Origin: Saprospirales bacterium
GTDB taxonomy: Bacteria; Bacteroidota; Bacteroidia; Chitinophagales; Saprospiraceae
Reading direction: 5' to 3'
Length of the DNA: 64,000 nt
Assembly: GCA_007695035.1 (NCBI GenBank)
Contig: REEO01000009.1
Location: 1 to 64,000 of the forward strand
Shown piece by piece: positions 55,292 to 63,287 of this stretch; position 1 is the stretch's first letter; every line of letters begins with the position of its first letter. A program made the translations under genes and the position numbers. The notes below the pieces were generated by a model. That model saw nothing but the letters and a program-made list of their open reading frames with translations, was not told the origin of the DNA and ran no database searches.

Positions 55292-56224
55292 TTAGGAGTC
55301 TTCTTTACTCGCCTGGAAGAGTATTTCTTTTTCTTCCTCAGTGAGGCTGTCATATCCGGATTCTCTAATTTTGTCCAGGATTTGGTCCACTTGAGCCTGT
55401 AGATCTGCGGAGCGCTGCGGTTTAGAAGGTGAGCTGCCTTGTTGATGTGCAGCCACTTTTCCACCCCGCACAGTTTGAAATTTGGGTCTTTTTTTCCGTT
55501 TTCTGTTGTACAACCAATCGAGAAATCGGTCAGTGGCCTGATTTATGGGTTTGGCCAGGTCTGATCCATGCCTCAGTGAATGGATGAAATACCATCCGAA
55601 TGCAGCTCCTCCAAGATGCGCAAAATGCCCGCCGGTATTCACGTTATTAGCGATGAAAAACAGATCCATCAGTAGAATAAATGCCACTACGTACTTGAGT
55701 TTCACAGAGCCAATTAAAAGCAGTCTGAGCTGGTAATCCGGAGCGAGCACGCCCGATGCCATTACGATAGCCATTACCGCTCCCGAGGCCCCCATGGCGA
55801 AATAGGCGTCTGCTGTGAACATGGGTAAAAAGTTAGAAACTGTAAAGAAGGCAAGACCTCCTGCCAGACCTCCCAAAAGATAGAGCGGGAAAATTTTATT
55901 GTCGCCGATGAAGTCGCCGATTATCCTTCCAAACCAATACAGGTAGAGCATGTTCCAAAGGATGTGCCAAAACCCCTCGTGCAAAAACATGCTTGTTACA
56001 GGTGTCCATGGGTGTGTTATGTTGTGCCACCAATCACTTGAAATGCTCAATCCGTGGAGTATAGCGCGGTAGGTGGGAGAAGGCTCTCCGGCATTAATAC
56101 TGTTGAAAATAATCCAGAGTATATTGACAAAGATAAATACAGCGATGTTGATGAGAATAAGTCTGGTGACCATATTCCCTTGTCGAAACTCCCGATTTAT
56201 ATCCGATGCAATGGATTTAAACAT
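55292..56224 (-). CDS. Rhomboid intramembrane serine protease (310 residues)
   Basis: A 310-residue six-helix protease. The catalytic Ser lies in YFAMGASGAVMAIV (GASG) and the His in GGHFAHLGGAAFGWYF. There is a second conserved HEGFWHILWNMLYLYWFG region. A charged C-terminal tail of about 80 residues follows. Rhomboids cut membrane proteins near the bilayer. It is the second of two adjacent rhomboids, 26 nt downstream of the first. Confidence 0.92.
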   Translation of the reverse strand: MFKSIASDINREFRQGNMVTRLILINIAVFIFVNILWIIFNSINAGEPSPTYRAILHGLSISSDWWHNITHPWTPVTSMFLHEGFWHILWNMLYLYWFGRIIGDFIGDNKIFPLYLLGGLAGGLAFFTVSNFLPMFTADAYFAMGASGAVMAIVMASGVLAPDYQLRLLLIGSVKLKYVVAFILLMDLFFIANNVNTGGHFAHLGGAAFGWYFIHSLRHGSDLAKPINQATDRFLDWLYNRKRKKRPKFQTVRGGKVAAHQQGSSPSKPQRSADLQAQVDQILDKIRESGYDSLTEEEKEILFQASKEDS

Positions 56225-56250
56225 AGTTTATCTTCTTAATCCCATTAACA

Positions 56251-56925
56251 CTAAAGCCTGGTTCCGTGTTTTCTCCAGTACATAATAAGTAAAAAACCAA
56301 ACAGTGCTCCTCCCAGGTGCGCAAAATGTGCAATTCCCGTACTCATGCGGCTAAGCCCCAAAAATAACTCTAAAAGAGCGAGAATAATTACAAAGTACTT
56401 GGCTTTTATAGGAATAGGGGGAATGATCAGCATAAGTTTCTCCTCGGGAAACATCATCCCGAAGCCCAGTAACAGACCAAATATGGCTCCAGAAGCACCG
56501 AGCATGGGTATGTTTTTCTCCAGTTCAGAAGCACCGAAAAAACTCATATCCAGGTAAGCGACGAATAGGTGGAGTAGGAGGGCTCCAAAACCCGCGAAGA
56601 AATAGTAAAATAAAAACCTCCTCGGACCCCAAAGTGCCTCAAGTGGTGGACCAAACATAAACAGCACGAACATATTGAAGAAAATATGCATAAATCCACC
56701 GTGCATAAACATATGGGTCACTATCTGATAGGGTCTGAAGTAGTCCGAGGTAGGGAAAAACATGGCGAGTTGATACCGCTGCCAAAGCGACATGTCCGAC
56801 ACCCTTTCGTTGATCAGCATGTTCATTGTCTGTGCTGTCGGGTCTCCCATTATGAAGATGGTAGCAATAAAAATGCCGATATTGATCAGCAACAGGTGTT
56901 TTACCACATCCGTTACTCTGTACAT
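56251..56925 (-). CDS. Rhomboid intramembrane serine protease (224 residues)
   Basis: A 224-residue minimal rhomboid with Ser in PMLGASGAIFGLLLG, His in GIAHFAHLGGALFGFLL, and the helix motif HGGFMHIFFNMFVLFMFG. It lies 5 nt after mutL and 26 nt before the second rhomboid, all on the minus strand, so the three are probably co-transcribed. The two copies share only the core motifs, so they diverged long ago. Confidence 0.92.
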   Translation of the reverse strand: MYRVTDVVKHLLLINIGIFIATIFIMGDPTAQTMNMLINERVSDMSLWQRYQLAMFFPTSDYFRPYQIVTHMFMHGGFMHIFFNMFVLFMFGPPLEALWGPRRFLFYYFFAGFGALLLHLFVAYLDMSFFGASELEKNIPMLGASGAIFGLLLGFGMMFPEEKLMLIIPPIPIKAKYFVIILALLELFLGLSRMSTGIAHFAHLGGALFGFLLIMYWRKHGTRL

Positions 56926-56930
56926 ATAGA

Positions 56931-58724
56931 TTATCTTTTAAACAGTTTTGCAAGGCCCTCTTCATCAAGCCAGACCAGTTGCTTTTTGTGCAGCAAATCC
57001 AGTGAGGGAGGTCGGTTTAGGACTTTGTCGATCAGGGTTTTCATTTCTTTTTCCGAGAGTTTTTTTACAGCGGATATCCTCAGAGAACCTGCTAGCGATC
57101 TCGCTATGCGTTTCCCACTGTCCTTAAAATCTCCCTTCAGTTTATAGTTTTCCAAAATTTCTGCAAGCATGTCCCCCGGATCGAGTTCTTTGGTCCAGAT
57201 TGCAGGAACGCCGTGAATAACAAAGGTATTTCCACCAAAATGTTCAAGTTGAAACCCGGACTTTTGAAGGCTAGGGAGAATCTCCTGGAGAACTGTTGAA
57301 TCTGAAGCGGGAACCTCCACGGTTTTTGGGAACAAAAGATTTTGGGTGGATCCCTCATCCCGCTCAATGGACTGGGCGAATTCCTCATACAGCATTTGCT
57401 CATGTGCTGCTCGCTGATCAATCAGAGCAAGTCCCCGGTTGGTGGCCACGACCACATACCGGTTGAGTACCTGAAAGAAATTCCTATAGTCCCCCTCTCC
57501 CTTTTTTAGGTCTCCTTCAATCTCTATTTGGCTCGCTCCAGGCTGTTCAGTCATTTCTTTGCGCACCCCTTCAAAAATATGGGCCCAGTTGTCGCCACCG
57601 GAATCTCTTTTAGGTCGGGGGGCGAAAAATCCTCCACCTTCTCCGTGTTCTGATTGCTGCCTGTTACCTGCGGTTTGACCACTCGCTATATCCCTCTGGC
57701 CTCGTTCCACATCGAAATCCAGGGTGGGGGTGAGTTGGTGCTTGCCCAATCCGTGCCGCACCGCAACGCGCACCATGTGATAAATATCTCGCTCGTCACT
57801 GAATTTTATTTCCTGCTTGGTGGGGTGTACATTCACATCTACCAGGCCGGGGTCCATTTCCAGAAAGAGGAAGTAGGAAGGGTTTTGGTCCGGTTGGAGA
57901 AGCCCCTCGTAGGCTCCTTTTATTGCGTGGTGAAGATAACCGCTTTTGAAAAACCGCTTGTTGAGAAATAGAAACTGCTCCTTGCGTGATTTTTTACAAA
58001 ATTGTGGTTTGACACAGAAGCCGGAGAGTTTTAAAAATTCGGTCTCCTCCTGAATGGGGAACAGTTTTTCGTTTAGTTTTTTGCCAAAAAGACCAAGAAT
58101 GCGGTCTTTTTGACTGCCTCGGTGCACCCTGACGAGCTCTTTGTCGTCATTTAAAAGAGTGAATTTAACATCCGGGAAGCCCAGTGCTATGCGCTCGAAT
58201 TCCTGAATAATCCGCCGAAGCTCCACCCTGTCCGACTTTAAAAATTTTCGACGAGCGGGCACATTATAAAATAGGTTTTTGACAGACAGAGAGGTGCCAG
58301 GCACTGCGGCAAAAGGTTCCTGAGCAGTCACTTCCGACCCTTCGATTAAAATTTTGGTCCCTATTTCATCTTCCGGTTGCCGGCTTATTAATTCTACATG
58401 AGCCACAGCGGCGATGGAAGCCAGTGCCTCCCCCCTGAAACCCATGGTGTGAATATTGAACAAGTCTTCACCGCTGCTTATTTTGCTGGTGGCATGTCGC
58501 TCGAAGGCCAGCCTTGCATCACTCTCATTCATGCCGCGACCATTGTCCACCACCTGAATTAGTTTTTTGCCGGAATCCTTTAAAATAAGCTGAATATCAT
58601 CTGCTCCTGCATCAATTGCATTCTCCATCAGTTCCTTAACCACAGATGCCGGTCTCTGGATCACTTCACCGGCAGCGATTTGATTGGCAACGTGATCAGG
58701 AAGCAGTTTGATGATATTACTCAT
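56931..58724 (-). CDS. mutL: DNA mismatch repair protein MutL
   Basis: A 597-residue GHKL ATPase with motifs GEVIQRPASVVKELMENAIDAGA, VDNGRGMNESDARLAFERHATSK, and TMGFRGEALASIAAVAHVEL. The N-terminal half also shows VNVHPTKQEIKFSDERDIYH. In the C-terminal endonuclease domain the motif DQHA-x2-E-x4-E is DQRAAHEQMLYE, with H to R. The CPHGRP-type zinc and metal motif near the end is not recognisable, and the ACR-like block reads AGSLRISAVKK. So its nicking activity is in doubt. It links MutS mismatch recognition to excision. Confidence 0.95.
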   Translation of the reverse strand: MSNIIKLLPDHVANQIAAGEVIQRPASVVKELMENAIDAGADDIQLILKDSGKKLIQVVDNGRGMNESDARLAFERHATSKISSGEDLFNIHTMGFRGEALASIAAVAHVELISRQPEDEIGTKILIEGSEVTAQEPFAAVPGTSLSVKNLFYNVPARRKFLKSDRVELRRIIQEFERIALGFPDVKFTLLNDDKELVRVHRGSQKDRILGLFGKKLNEKLFPIQEETEFLKLSGFCVKPQFCKKSRKEQFLFLNKRFFKSGYLHHAIKGAYEGLLQPDQNPSYFLFLEMDPGLVDVNVHPTKQEIKFSDERDIYHMVRVAVRHGLGKHQLTPTLDFDVERGQRDIASGQTAGNRQQSEHGEGGGFFAPRPKRDSGGDNWAHIFEGVRKEMTEQPGASQIEIEGDLKKGEGDYRNFFQVLNRYVVVATNRGLALIDQRAAHEQMLYEEFAQSIERDEGSTQNLLFPKTVEVPASDSTVLQEILPSLQKSGFQLEHFGGNTFVIHGVPAIWTKELDPGDMLAEILENYKLKGDFKDSGKRIARSLAGSLRISAVKKLSEKEMKTLIDKVLNRPPSLDLLHKKQLVWLDEEGLAKLFKR

Positions 58725-58753
58725 TCAATAAAGGTCTCTTTACTGGATTTACG

Positions 58754-59047
58754 TTAGATGTTTGTTATTTCCGGAAATGCGGCAAGGATTAGAATGGACA
58801 GGGCTAAAAGGGCAAGAGCAATTAGAAATACAGTGGTTCTGGATTTTCGAATGGCTTTTTGAGCGTACTTGCCCCTGCTGTAGTAACGGGACCTCATTTT
58901 TCGCAAAACCCTGGATTTGATGCGGTCGGAATCCTGATTTTCATCATACTGATTGTGAAAATCCTCCAGTTCTTCCTTGCGTTCATCGTAAAAGCGCGGA
59001 ATATACTGAAAAGTGGCATTTTTAGGTGTCTTGAAAAATGATTGCAT
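58754..59047 (-). CDS. Small tail-anchored membrane protein, 97 residues
   Basis: A 97-residue protein starting MQSFFKTPKNATFQYIPRFYD at the ATG at 59047, with a charged helical middle (about 50 residues rich in Arg, Lys, Glu) and one C-terminal hydrophobic helix (about residues 74-94). I recognise the start as a conserved Bacteroidota small-protein pattern, but no function is known. A TAACTTTG promoter element at 59078-59085 rules out the longer frame. It lies 30 nt before mutL on the same strand. Confidence 0.72.
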   Translation of the reverse strand: MQSFFKTPKNATFQYIPRFYDERKEELEDFHNQYDENQDSDRIKSRVLRKMRSRYYSRGKYAQKAIRKSRTTVFLIALALLALSILILAAFPEITNI

Positions 59048-59077
59048 AGTTAAATATCCACAGTTACCTAGATTTAA

Positions 59078-59085
59078 CAAAGTTA
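59078..59085 (-). promoter_or_regulatory. Promoter -7 element for the 97-residue gene and probably mutL
   Basis: TAACTTTG on the minus strand, with transcription starting near 59071 and a leader of about 24 nt. No clear TTTG upstream. Confidence 0.5.
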
Positions 59086-59270
59086 CGGCGAAATTTGGTT
59101 TTAAAAAAACCGACTTCCTTATACTGACCAATTTGATATGCCGGCCTATTGTTAAAAAATAAACCTGCTAACTATTTTACCTACTGATTACGTCCTCTAT
59201 CAATGGGGTTAATATTTGTTGGATTCGTCGTAATATTAGATAATGCTGACAGCAGCCAATATGCAGCGGT

Positions 59271-59301
59271 TTTGTTTCCCACAAACTAATCCTTAATTTT
59301 G
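59271..59301 (+). promoter_or_regulatory. Promoter of the CotH/lamin-tail gene
   Basis: TTTG at 59271-59274, a 19-nt spacer, then TAATTTTG at 59294-59301. A near-perfect phylum promoter that gives a start near 59308 and a leader of about 30 nt to the TTG start codon. Confidence 0.7.
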
Positions 59302-59338
59302 GCCGCTCAAATTCATAAGCCCTGTAAAATAGTGTGAT

Positions 59339-61741
59339 TTGAAGATAGAGATAAGTATTAATTATCGGGTTTCTTTTCTCCGGACATTTGTTTGGAGCCT
59401 GTTATTGATTTGTCAGATTCCGGGGCTTTTTTCTCAAAATTCCCAGGTGGTGATCAATGAATTTATGGCTTCCAACGGCATTACAATCGCCGATGAGGAC
59501 GGGGATTTTGAGGACTGGATAGAGTTGTACAATCGCGGTGATGAAGCAGTTAGTTTGCAGGGATATTATCTGTCAGATGATTATGACAATCCGCTGCGCT
59601 GGCGGTTTCCCCTGGTTGAATTGGATCCCGGTGAATTTTTACTGGTTTTTGCTTCCGGGAAAAATCGCTTCGGCACGGAACTGCACACCAATTTTAGGAT
59701 TTCTGCCGGGGGTGAGCCTTTGCTCCTTTCTGATCCGGACGGCCAATTATTAGACTACATCCCTGCTGTTGATTTGCAAAGAGATCAGGCATTTGGACGG
59801 ATACCCGATGGTGGTGCTGAGCTTGTAGTACTCGATTTTCCAACTCCGGGCACGTCCAATGTGGCGCCTTTTGACACGGAATTGTCGGTTTCTCATCCAT
59901 CCGGTTTTTACAATCAGCCATTTGATTTGGAAATTATTGCGGACAGAGAAGATGTGGTGATTTACTACACCACCAATGGCAACAGTCCGGGGCCCGGAGA
60001 CCTAACCTATCAGGCCAGTATTTCTTTGGCATATTCGGATTCTATTGAGAATAACCCAATTATTGAAATCCCAACCAATGCACCCTCCACTCAGTGGTGG
60101 TTTCGGTGGAGACCTCCGGGAGAGAAACTGTTTCGGGGGCAGGTTGTCAGGGCGAGGGCTTTTCGCGGTGATAACCCGGTATCCGAGGAAATCACCAAAA
60201 CCTATTTTATCGATGTGAAATTTCAGGAGCGGTTTGATTTGCCCGTAATTTCCATAGTCATGGACGAGGAATATTTGTTTGACTTTGAGACCGGATTGTT
60301 TGTTCCGGGAAAAGCCTATGAGGAAAACCCGGTTTTTAATTTTCCCTGGTCCGGTGGCAATTTTCACAATCGCGGCAGAGAATGGGAGCGCGAAGCTTCC
60401 TTTTTTTATTTCGATGAAGACCTGGAGCCGCAAATTGCACAAAGGCTGGGTGTCAGAATTCACGGAGGAGGCAGCAGGTCAATGCCATTAAAGTCTCTAC
60501 GGCTTTACGCCCGGGAAAGTTATGGCGAAGAGTACATTCAATATCCCTTTTTTCAGGATGGGCCGGATGTGTTTAGAAGGTTGCTTTTGCGAAATTCCGG
60601 ACAGGATTTTGTGCGCACCATGTATATGGATGGACTCACGCATTTGATGATCGAGGATCTGGATATAGAGTATCAGCGCTACAGACCTTCCGTGCTATTT
60701 ATCAATGGTGCTTACTGGGGCATAATCAATATCAGGGACCGGTTTGATAAACACCATTTTTACTTACACCATGGCGTGGAGGAAGAGAATCTGGATTTAT
60801 TGGAATTCGGAGGCTACGAAGTTATCGAAGGAGAAAATGAAAGCTATATATCCATGATGAATTTTGTCCGAAACAATTCCCTGAAGGATGAAGGAAATTA
60901 CAGGATAGTAGAGGAAATAATAGATGTGGATAACTTCATTGACTACTATATAGTGAAGATGTTTATTGCCACTTATGACTGGCCGGGGAACAATATCAGA
61001 TTTTGGCGGGACCGATCGATTGATGGCAAATGGCGCTGGATTTATTTTGACAATGATGACGCCCTGTCGGACTTGTTTTTTGATCCCTATGAGCACCTTA
61101 TGGATTTATCCGACGAACCCTGGCCCAATCCACTTTGGAGTACGGAGTTGTTTCGCAATCTGATCGAGAGTGAAATATTCAGGCAAAAATTTGCCGACGC
61201 CATAAACTACCACCTCAGATATACCTTTAATCCTGAAAGGACAATGGAGCGGGCCTATGAGGTGGCAGAGGCCATTCGTGAGGAGATTCCACATCATATC
61301 GAAAGATGGGGGTTTCCTGAAAGATTCAGCGATTGGGAAAAGTACAGCCTGGAAACCCTGCAGTTTTTAGAAAAGCGCCCCTGTGTTTTCCTGGAGATGT
61401 CAATGGCCTTTTTTGGTTCAGATTTTGGCCTGGATTCCCTCGAACACTGTTTTACAGACACGGAAACGGGACAGAGGGGTGCGGACCACATAGTGATTTA
61501 TCCCAATCCCACCACTGATTTGCTTACTGTCCGTGCTCAAAATTCCTTTTCTACAGAGCAGATTAGAATCGTGGATGTAATGGGGAGGATTTACATGACC
61601 ATCAATGAGCGGTCCTTGTTGTTGCCTGGTCAGGAGATAAGTCTGTCAGTGGTTGACCTCCCCACAGGGTATTATATTTTGGAAGTTGTTTTTGGTTCAG
61701 GAGACGGAACCAGGGTGCGACATCCATTTATAAAACAATAG
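59339..61741 (+). CDS. Lamin-tail / CotH-like surface protein with T9SS sorting domain
   Basis: An 800-residue exported protein. After a signal peptide (cleavage after GLFSQ) come a lamin-tail domain (VVINEFMASNGITIADEDGDFEDWIELYN, split over residues 36-64) and a chitobiase/Fn3-like domain (about 180-280). A CotH kinase-like domain follows (HGGGSRSMPLKSLRLYARES near residue 380, LFINGAYWGIINIRDRFDKHHF, RWIYFDNDDALSD). The last 80 residues form a type A T9SS sorting domain with YPNPTTDLLTVRA. CotH kinases phosphorylate secreted proteins. It starts with TTG; no ATG lies close. It should be secreted through the T9SS encoded 12 kb upstream. Confidence 0.9.
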   Translation: MKIEISINYRVSFLRTFVWSLLLICQIPGLFSQNSQVVINEFMASNGITIADEDGDFEDWIELYNRGDEAVSLQGYYLSDDYDNPLRWRFPLVELDPGEFLLVFASGKNRFGTELHTNFRISAGGEPLLLSDPDGQLLDYIPAVDLQRDQAFGRIPDGGAELVVLDFPTPGTSNVAPFDTELSVSHPSGFYNQPFDLEIIADREDVVIYYTTNGNSPGPGDLTYQASISLAYSDSIENNPIIEIPTNAPSTQWWFRWRPPGEKLFRGQVVRARAFRGDNPVSEEITKTYFIDVKFQERFDLPVISIVMDEEYLFDFETGLFVPGKAYEENPVFNFPWSGGNFHNRGREWEREASFFYFDEDLEPQIAQRLGVRIHGGGSRSMPLKSLRLYARESYGEEYIQYPFFQDGPDVFRRLLLRNSGQDFVRTMYMDGLTHLMIEDLDIEYQRYRPSVLFINGAYWGIINIRDRFDKHHFYLHHGVEEENLDLLEFGGYEVIEGENESYISMMNFVRNNSLKDEGNYRIVEEIIDVDNFIDYYIVKMFIATYDWPGNNIRFWRDRSIDGKWRWIYFDNDDALSDLFFDPYEHLMDLSDEPWPNPLWSTELFRNLIESEIFRQKFADAINYHLRYTFNPERTMERAYEVAEAIREEIPHHIERWGFPERFSDWEKYSLETLQFLEKRPCVFLEMSMAFFGSDFGLDSLEHCFTDTETGQRGADHIVIYPNPTTDLLTVRAQNSFSTEQIRIVDVMGRIYMTINERSLLLPGQEISLSVVDLPTGYYILEVVFGSGDGTRVRHPFIKQ

Positions 61742-61803
61742 CCTATTATGTAACAAAATTTAGGATGGATCCATTTGGGGTGTAATTTTCCAAACTTGTT
61801 TGA

Positions 61804-61900
61804 CTCACCGCAAAGGCCGCCATGAACGCAGAGGTGGTCAAAGAGAGTATTAAATTTCTCTCAGCGGCTACTCAGCGAGCTTTGGGAACTCCGCGGTGAG
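61804..61900. repeat. Nested inverted-repeat element, about 97 bp
   Basis: The ends are CTCACCGC and GCGGTGAG, a perfect 8-bp inverted repeat. Inside lie AGAGA / TCTCT around an AT-rich core, and CAGCGGCTACTCAGCGAGC. The pattern recalls short palindromic intergenic repeats (CACCGCAAAGGCGC-type) found in several Bacteroidota and related phyla, from memory. It holds no gene. Confidence 0.5.
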
Positions 61901-62004
61901 CCCTTTAACTCAGATGAAATAACCTCAACAAGCAATTATTCTACCGATACCTATTGTTATTCTTATGGTGCTATATTTCTAAATGCTGTGGGACTGAAAG
62001 CCAT

Positions 62005-62038
62005 AAAAAAAGCCCGCAACAAGTGCAGCGGGCTTTTT
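62005..62038. terminator. Bidirectional terminator next to tRNA-Met
   Basis: GCCCGC and GCGGGC pair perfectly around a 10-nt loop, with A-runs before and TTTTT after on the plus strand. It ends tRNA-Met transcription on the minus strand and possibly read-through from the surface-protein gene. Confidence 0.85.
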
Positions 62039-62043
62039 GACAG

Positions 62044-62117
62044 TAGCGTGGGAGAGACTTGAACTCTCGACCTCAGCATTATGAATGCTGCGCTCTAACC
62101 AGCTGAGCTACCACGCC
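62044..62117 (-). tRNA. tRNA-Met (anticodon CAT), probably elongator
   Basis: The minus strand folds to acceptor GGCGTGG with CCACGCT (six pairs plus one G.U at the end), anticodon stem-loop cagcattCATaatgctg, and T-loop AGTTCAAGT. CAT could also be the lysidine tRNA-Ile2; the discriminator A and the G1-U72 pair do not fit an initiator. Encoded CCA is absent. A promoter and a terminator flank it. Confidence 0.9.
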
Positions 62118-62131
62118 GTATTTTGGAACCG

Positions 62132-62161
62132 CAAAGGTAGTGGTTTTTTGATTAACTTCAA
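62132..62161 (-). promoter_or_regulatory. Promoter of tRNA-Met
   Basis: TTG (62159-62161), a 19-nt spacer and TACCTTTG (62132-62139) on the minus strand, about 15 nt upstream of the tRNA. A near-consensus phylum promoter. Confidence 0.7.
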
Positions 62162-62670
62162 TCGGTGCCAGCAAAAAAATATTTCCCTCTACTGCGTCAA
62201 AAGTTACCTAACCCTATGGTTTATCGGGTGGCATTATTAGAAGCCAATTCACAGTTCCGGTGTAGGAATTATGCTGAGTGTAGAGGGCTTCAATCGGAAG
62301 AGCTAAACAAATATTAATCCCAGGCTCCACCGATTTTTCTATGAACATCCTACTGAATGCTGGCTGTAGGGCAAAATGCACTCTACGGTATGTAAATATG
62401 GTGGTATTTTAATTACAACTGGATCACAGCCCTTTCTCGTGCAAGTTTTCATCAAATAGTGTACCGTCCTGGCACTTGAAATGGGTGTCCACCTGGAGAA
62501 ATTTTCCGAGGCTGCATTCACTGTATCTTGGCATATGCGGCATCAACTGATAGGAGGGTTTGTCATTTATTACCACAAGTTTTTCGCCCTACTGTTTTGT
62601 ATCATTGATGAGATGATGTAAATTAGAGTCCTTAGTGACGTAGGTCATCTTTCGACCAGATTGGTCTCAA

Positions 62671-62678
62671 TATCTTTG
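62671..62678 (+). promoter_or_regulatory. Promoter -7 element of the YceI gene
   Basis: TATCTTTG at 62671-62678 with a weak TTTC at 62650-62653, 17 nt upstream. Transcription starts near 62685. An AAGAGG run at 62691-62696 precedes the ATG at 62702 by 5 nt. Confidence 0.55.
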
Positions 62679-62701
62679 CAGTGTAATCAAAAGAGGTGAT
62701 C

Positions 62702-63268
62702 ATGATAAAACTATTATTATTAATTTCGACTTTCGCACTTGGCCTGGCACAGATAGAGGTATCAGCCCAGGCAACTTTTTCGCTGGACGATGTGCATGAA
62801 TTGAAGGTGGAGGGAACTTCCACTATTCACGATTGGGATATGGTTTCTGAGTTTACCACCGGATCTGCTCGGATTACAACCGACGAACGACGGGTTGAGG
62901 AGTTGCACTCTCTGACATTTGAAATGGAGGTTGAGTCCCTCGAGAGTGGGCGTCGCAGAATGGACAGGAATGCCTACAGCGCACTCGAATCTGATAGCCA
63001 TCCAAAAATCACCTTTGAGTTTAAAAGAGTCAATGGTATAGAAGGACGCACCATTTCTGCAATCGGTGATCTCACTATTGCCGGTGAAACACGCGAGATT
63101 GAAATGGAAGTGACTTACCGTGTCAGAGGAAATGGAGTGAGGTTTTCCGGTAGCCAGGAAATTGCCTTTTCTGATTTTAATATCGATGCTCCAACAGCGA
63201 TGATGGGGACCGTGACCACAGGAGATGAATTGACAATCAGCTTTGATGTAACCTATTCTAGAAACTAA
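62702..63268 (+). CDS. YceI-family periplasmic lipid-binding protein
   Basis: A 188-residue protein with a signal peptide (cleavage after EVSAQ) and a single YceI beta-barrel: HELKVEGTSTIHDWDMVS, FEMEVESLESGRRRMDRNAYSALES, HPKITFEFKRV, IGDLTIAGETREIEMEVTY and ISFDVTY. The barrel binds isoprenoid-like lipids. The GTG at 62696 also opens the frame, but the ATG at 62702 has the better RBS spacing. It is followed after 19 nt by the interrupted porin-like gene. Confidence 0.92.
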   Translation: MIKLLLLISTFALGLAQIEVSAQATFSLDDVHELKVEGTSTIHDWDMVSEFTTGSARITTDERRVEELHSLTFEMEVESLESGRRRMDRNAYSALESDSHPKITFEFKRVNGIEGRTISAIGDLTIAGETREIEMEVTYRVRGNGVRFSGSQEIAFSDFNIDAPTAMMGTVTTGDELTISFDVTYSRN

Positions 63269-63287
63269 TCATAAAAATTTAGCAGAC

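Larger units (their letters stand above)
61742..62043. other. Gene-free stretch with an inverted-repeat element
   Basis: About 300 bases after the surface protein gene hold no coding frame. It contains the inverted-repeat element 61804-61900 and the terminator 62005-62038. Confidence 0.6.
62118..62701. other. Gene-free stretch between tRNA-Met and the YceI gene
   Basis: About 580 bases hold the tRNA-Met promoter at 62132-62161 and the YceI promoter element at 62671-62678. The rest shows no coding frame with family features; a 60-codon frame on the minus strand has none. Confidence 0.6.

Noticed and set aside
62044-62117. tRNA-Met as an initiator
   Set aside because: The acceptor end is G1-U72 and not the C1-A72 mismatch of bacterial initiators.
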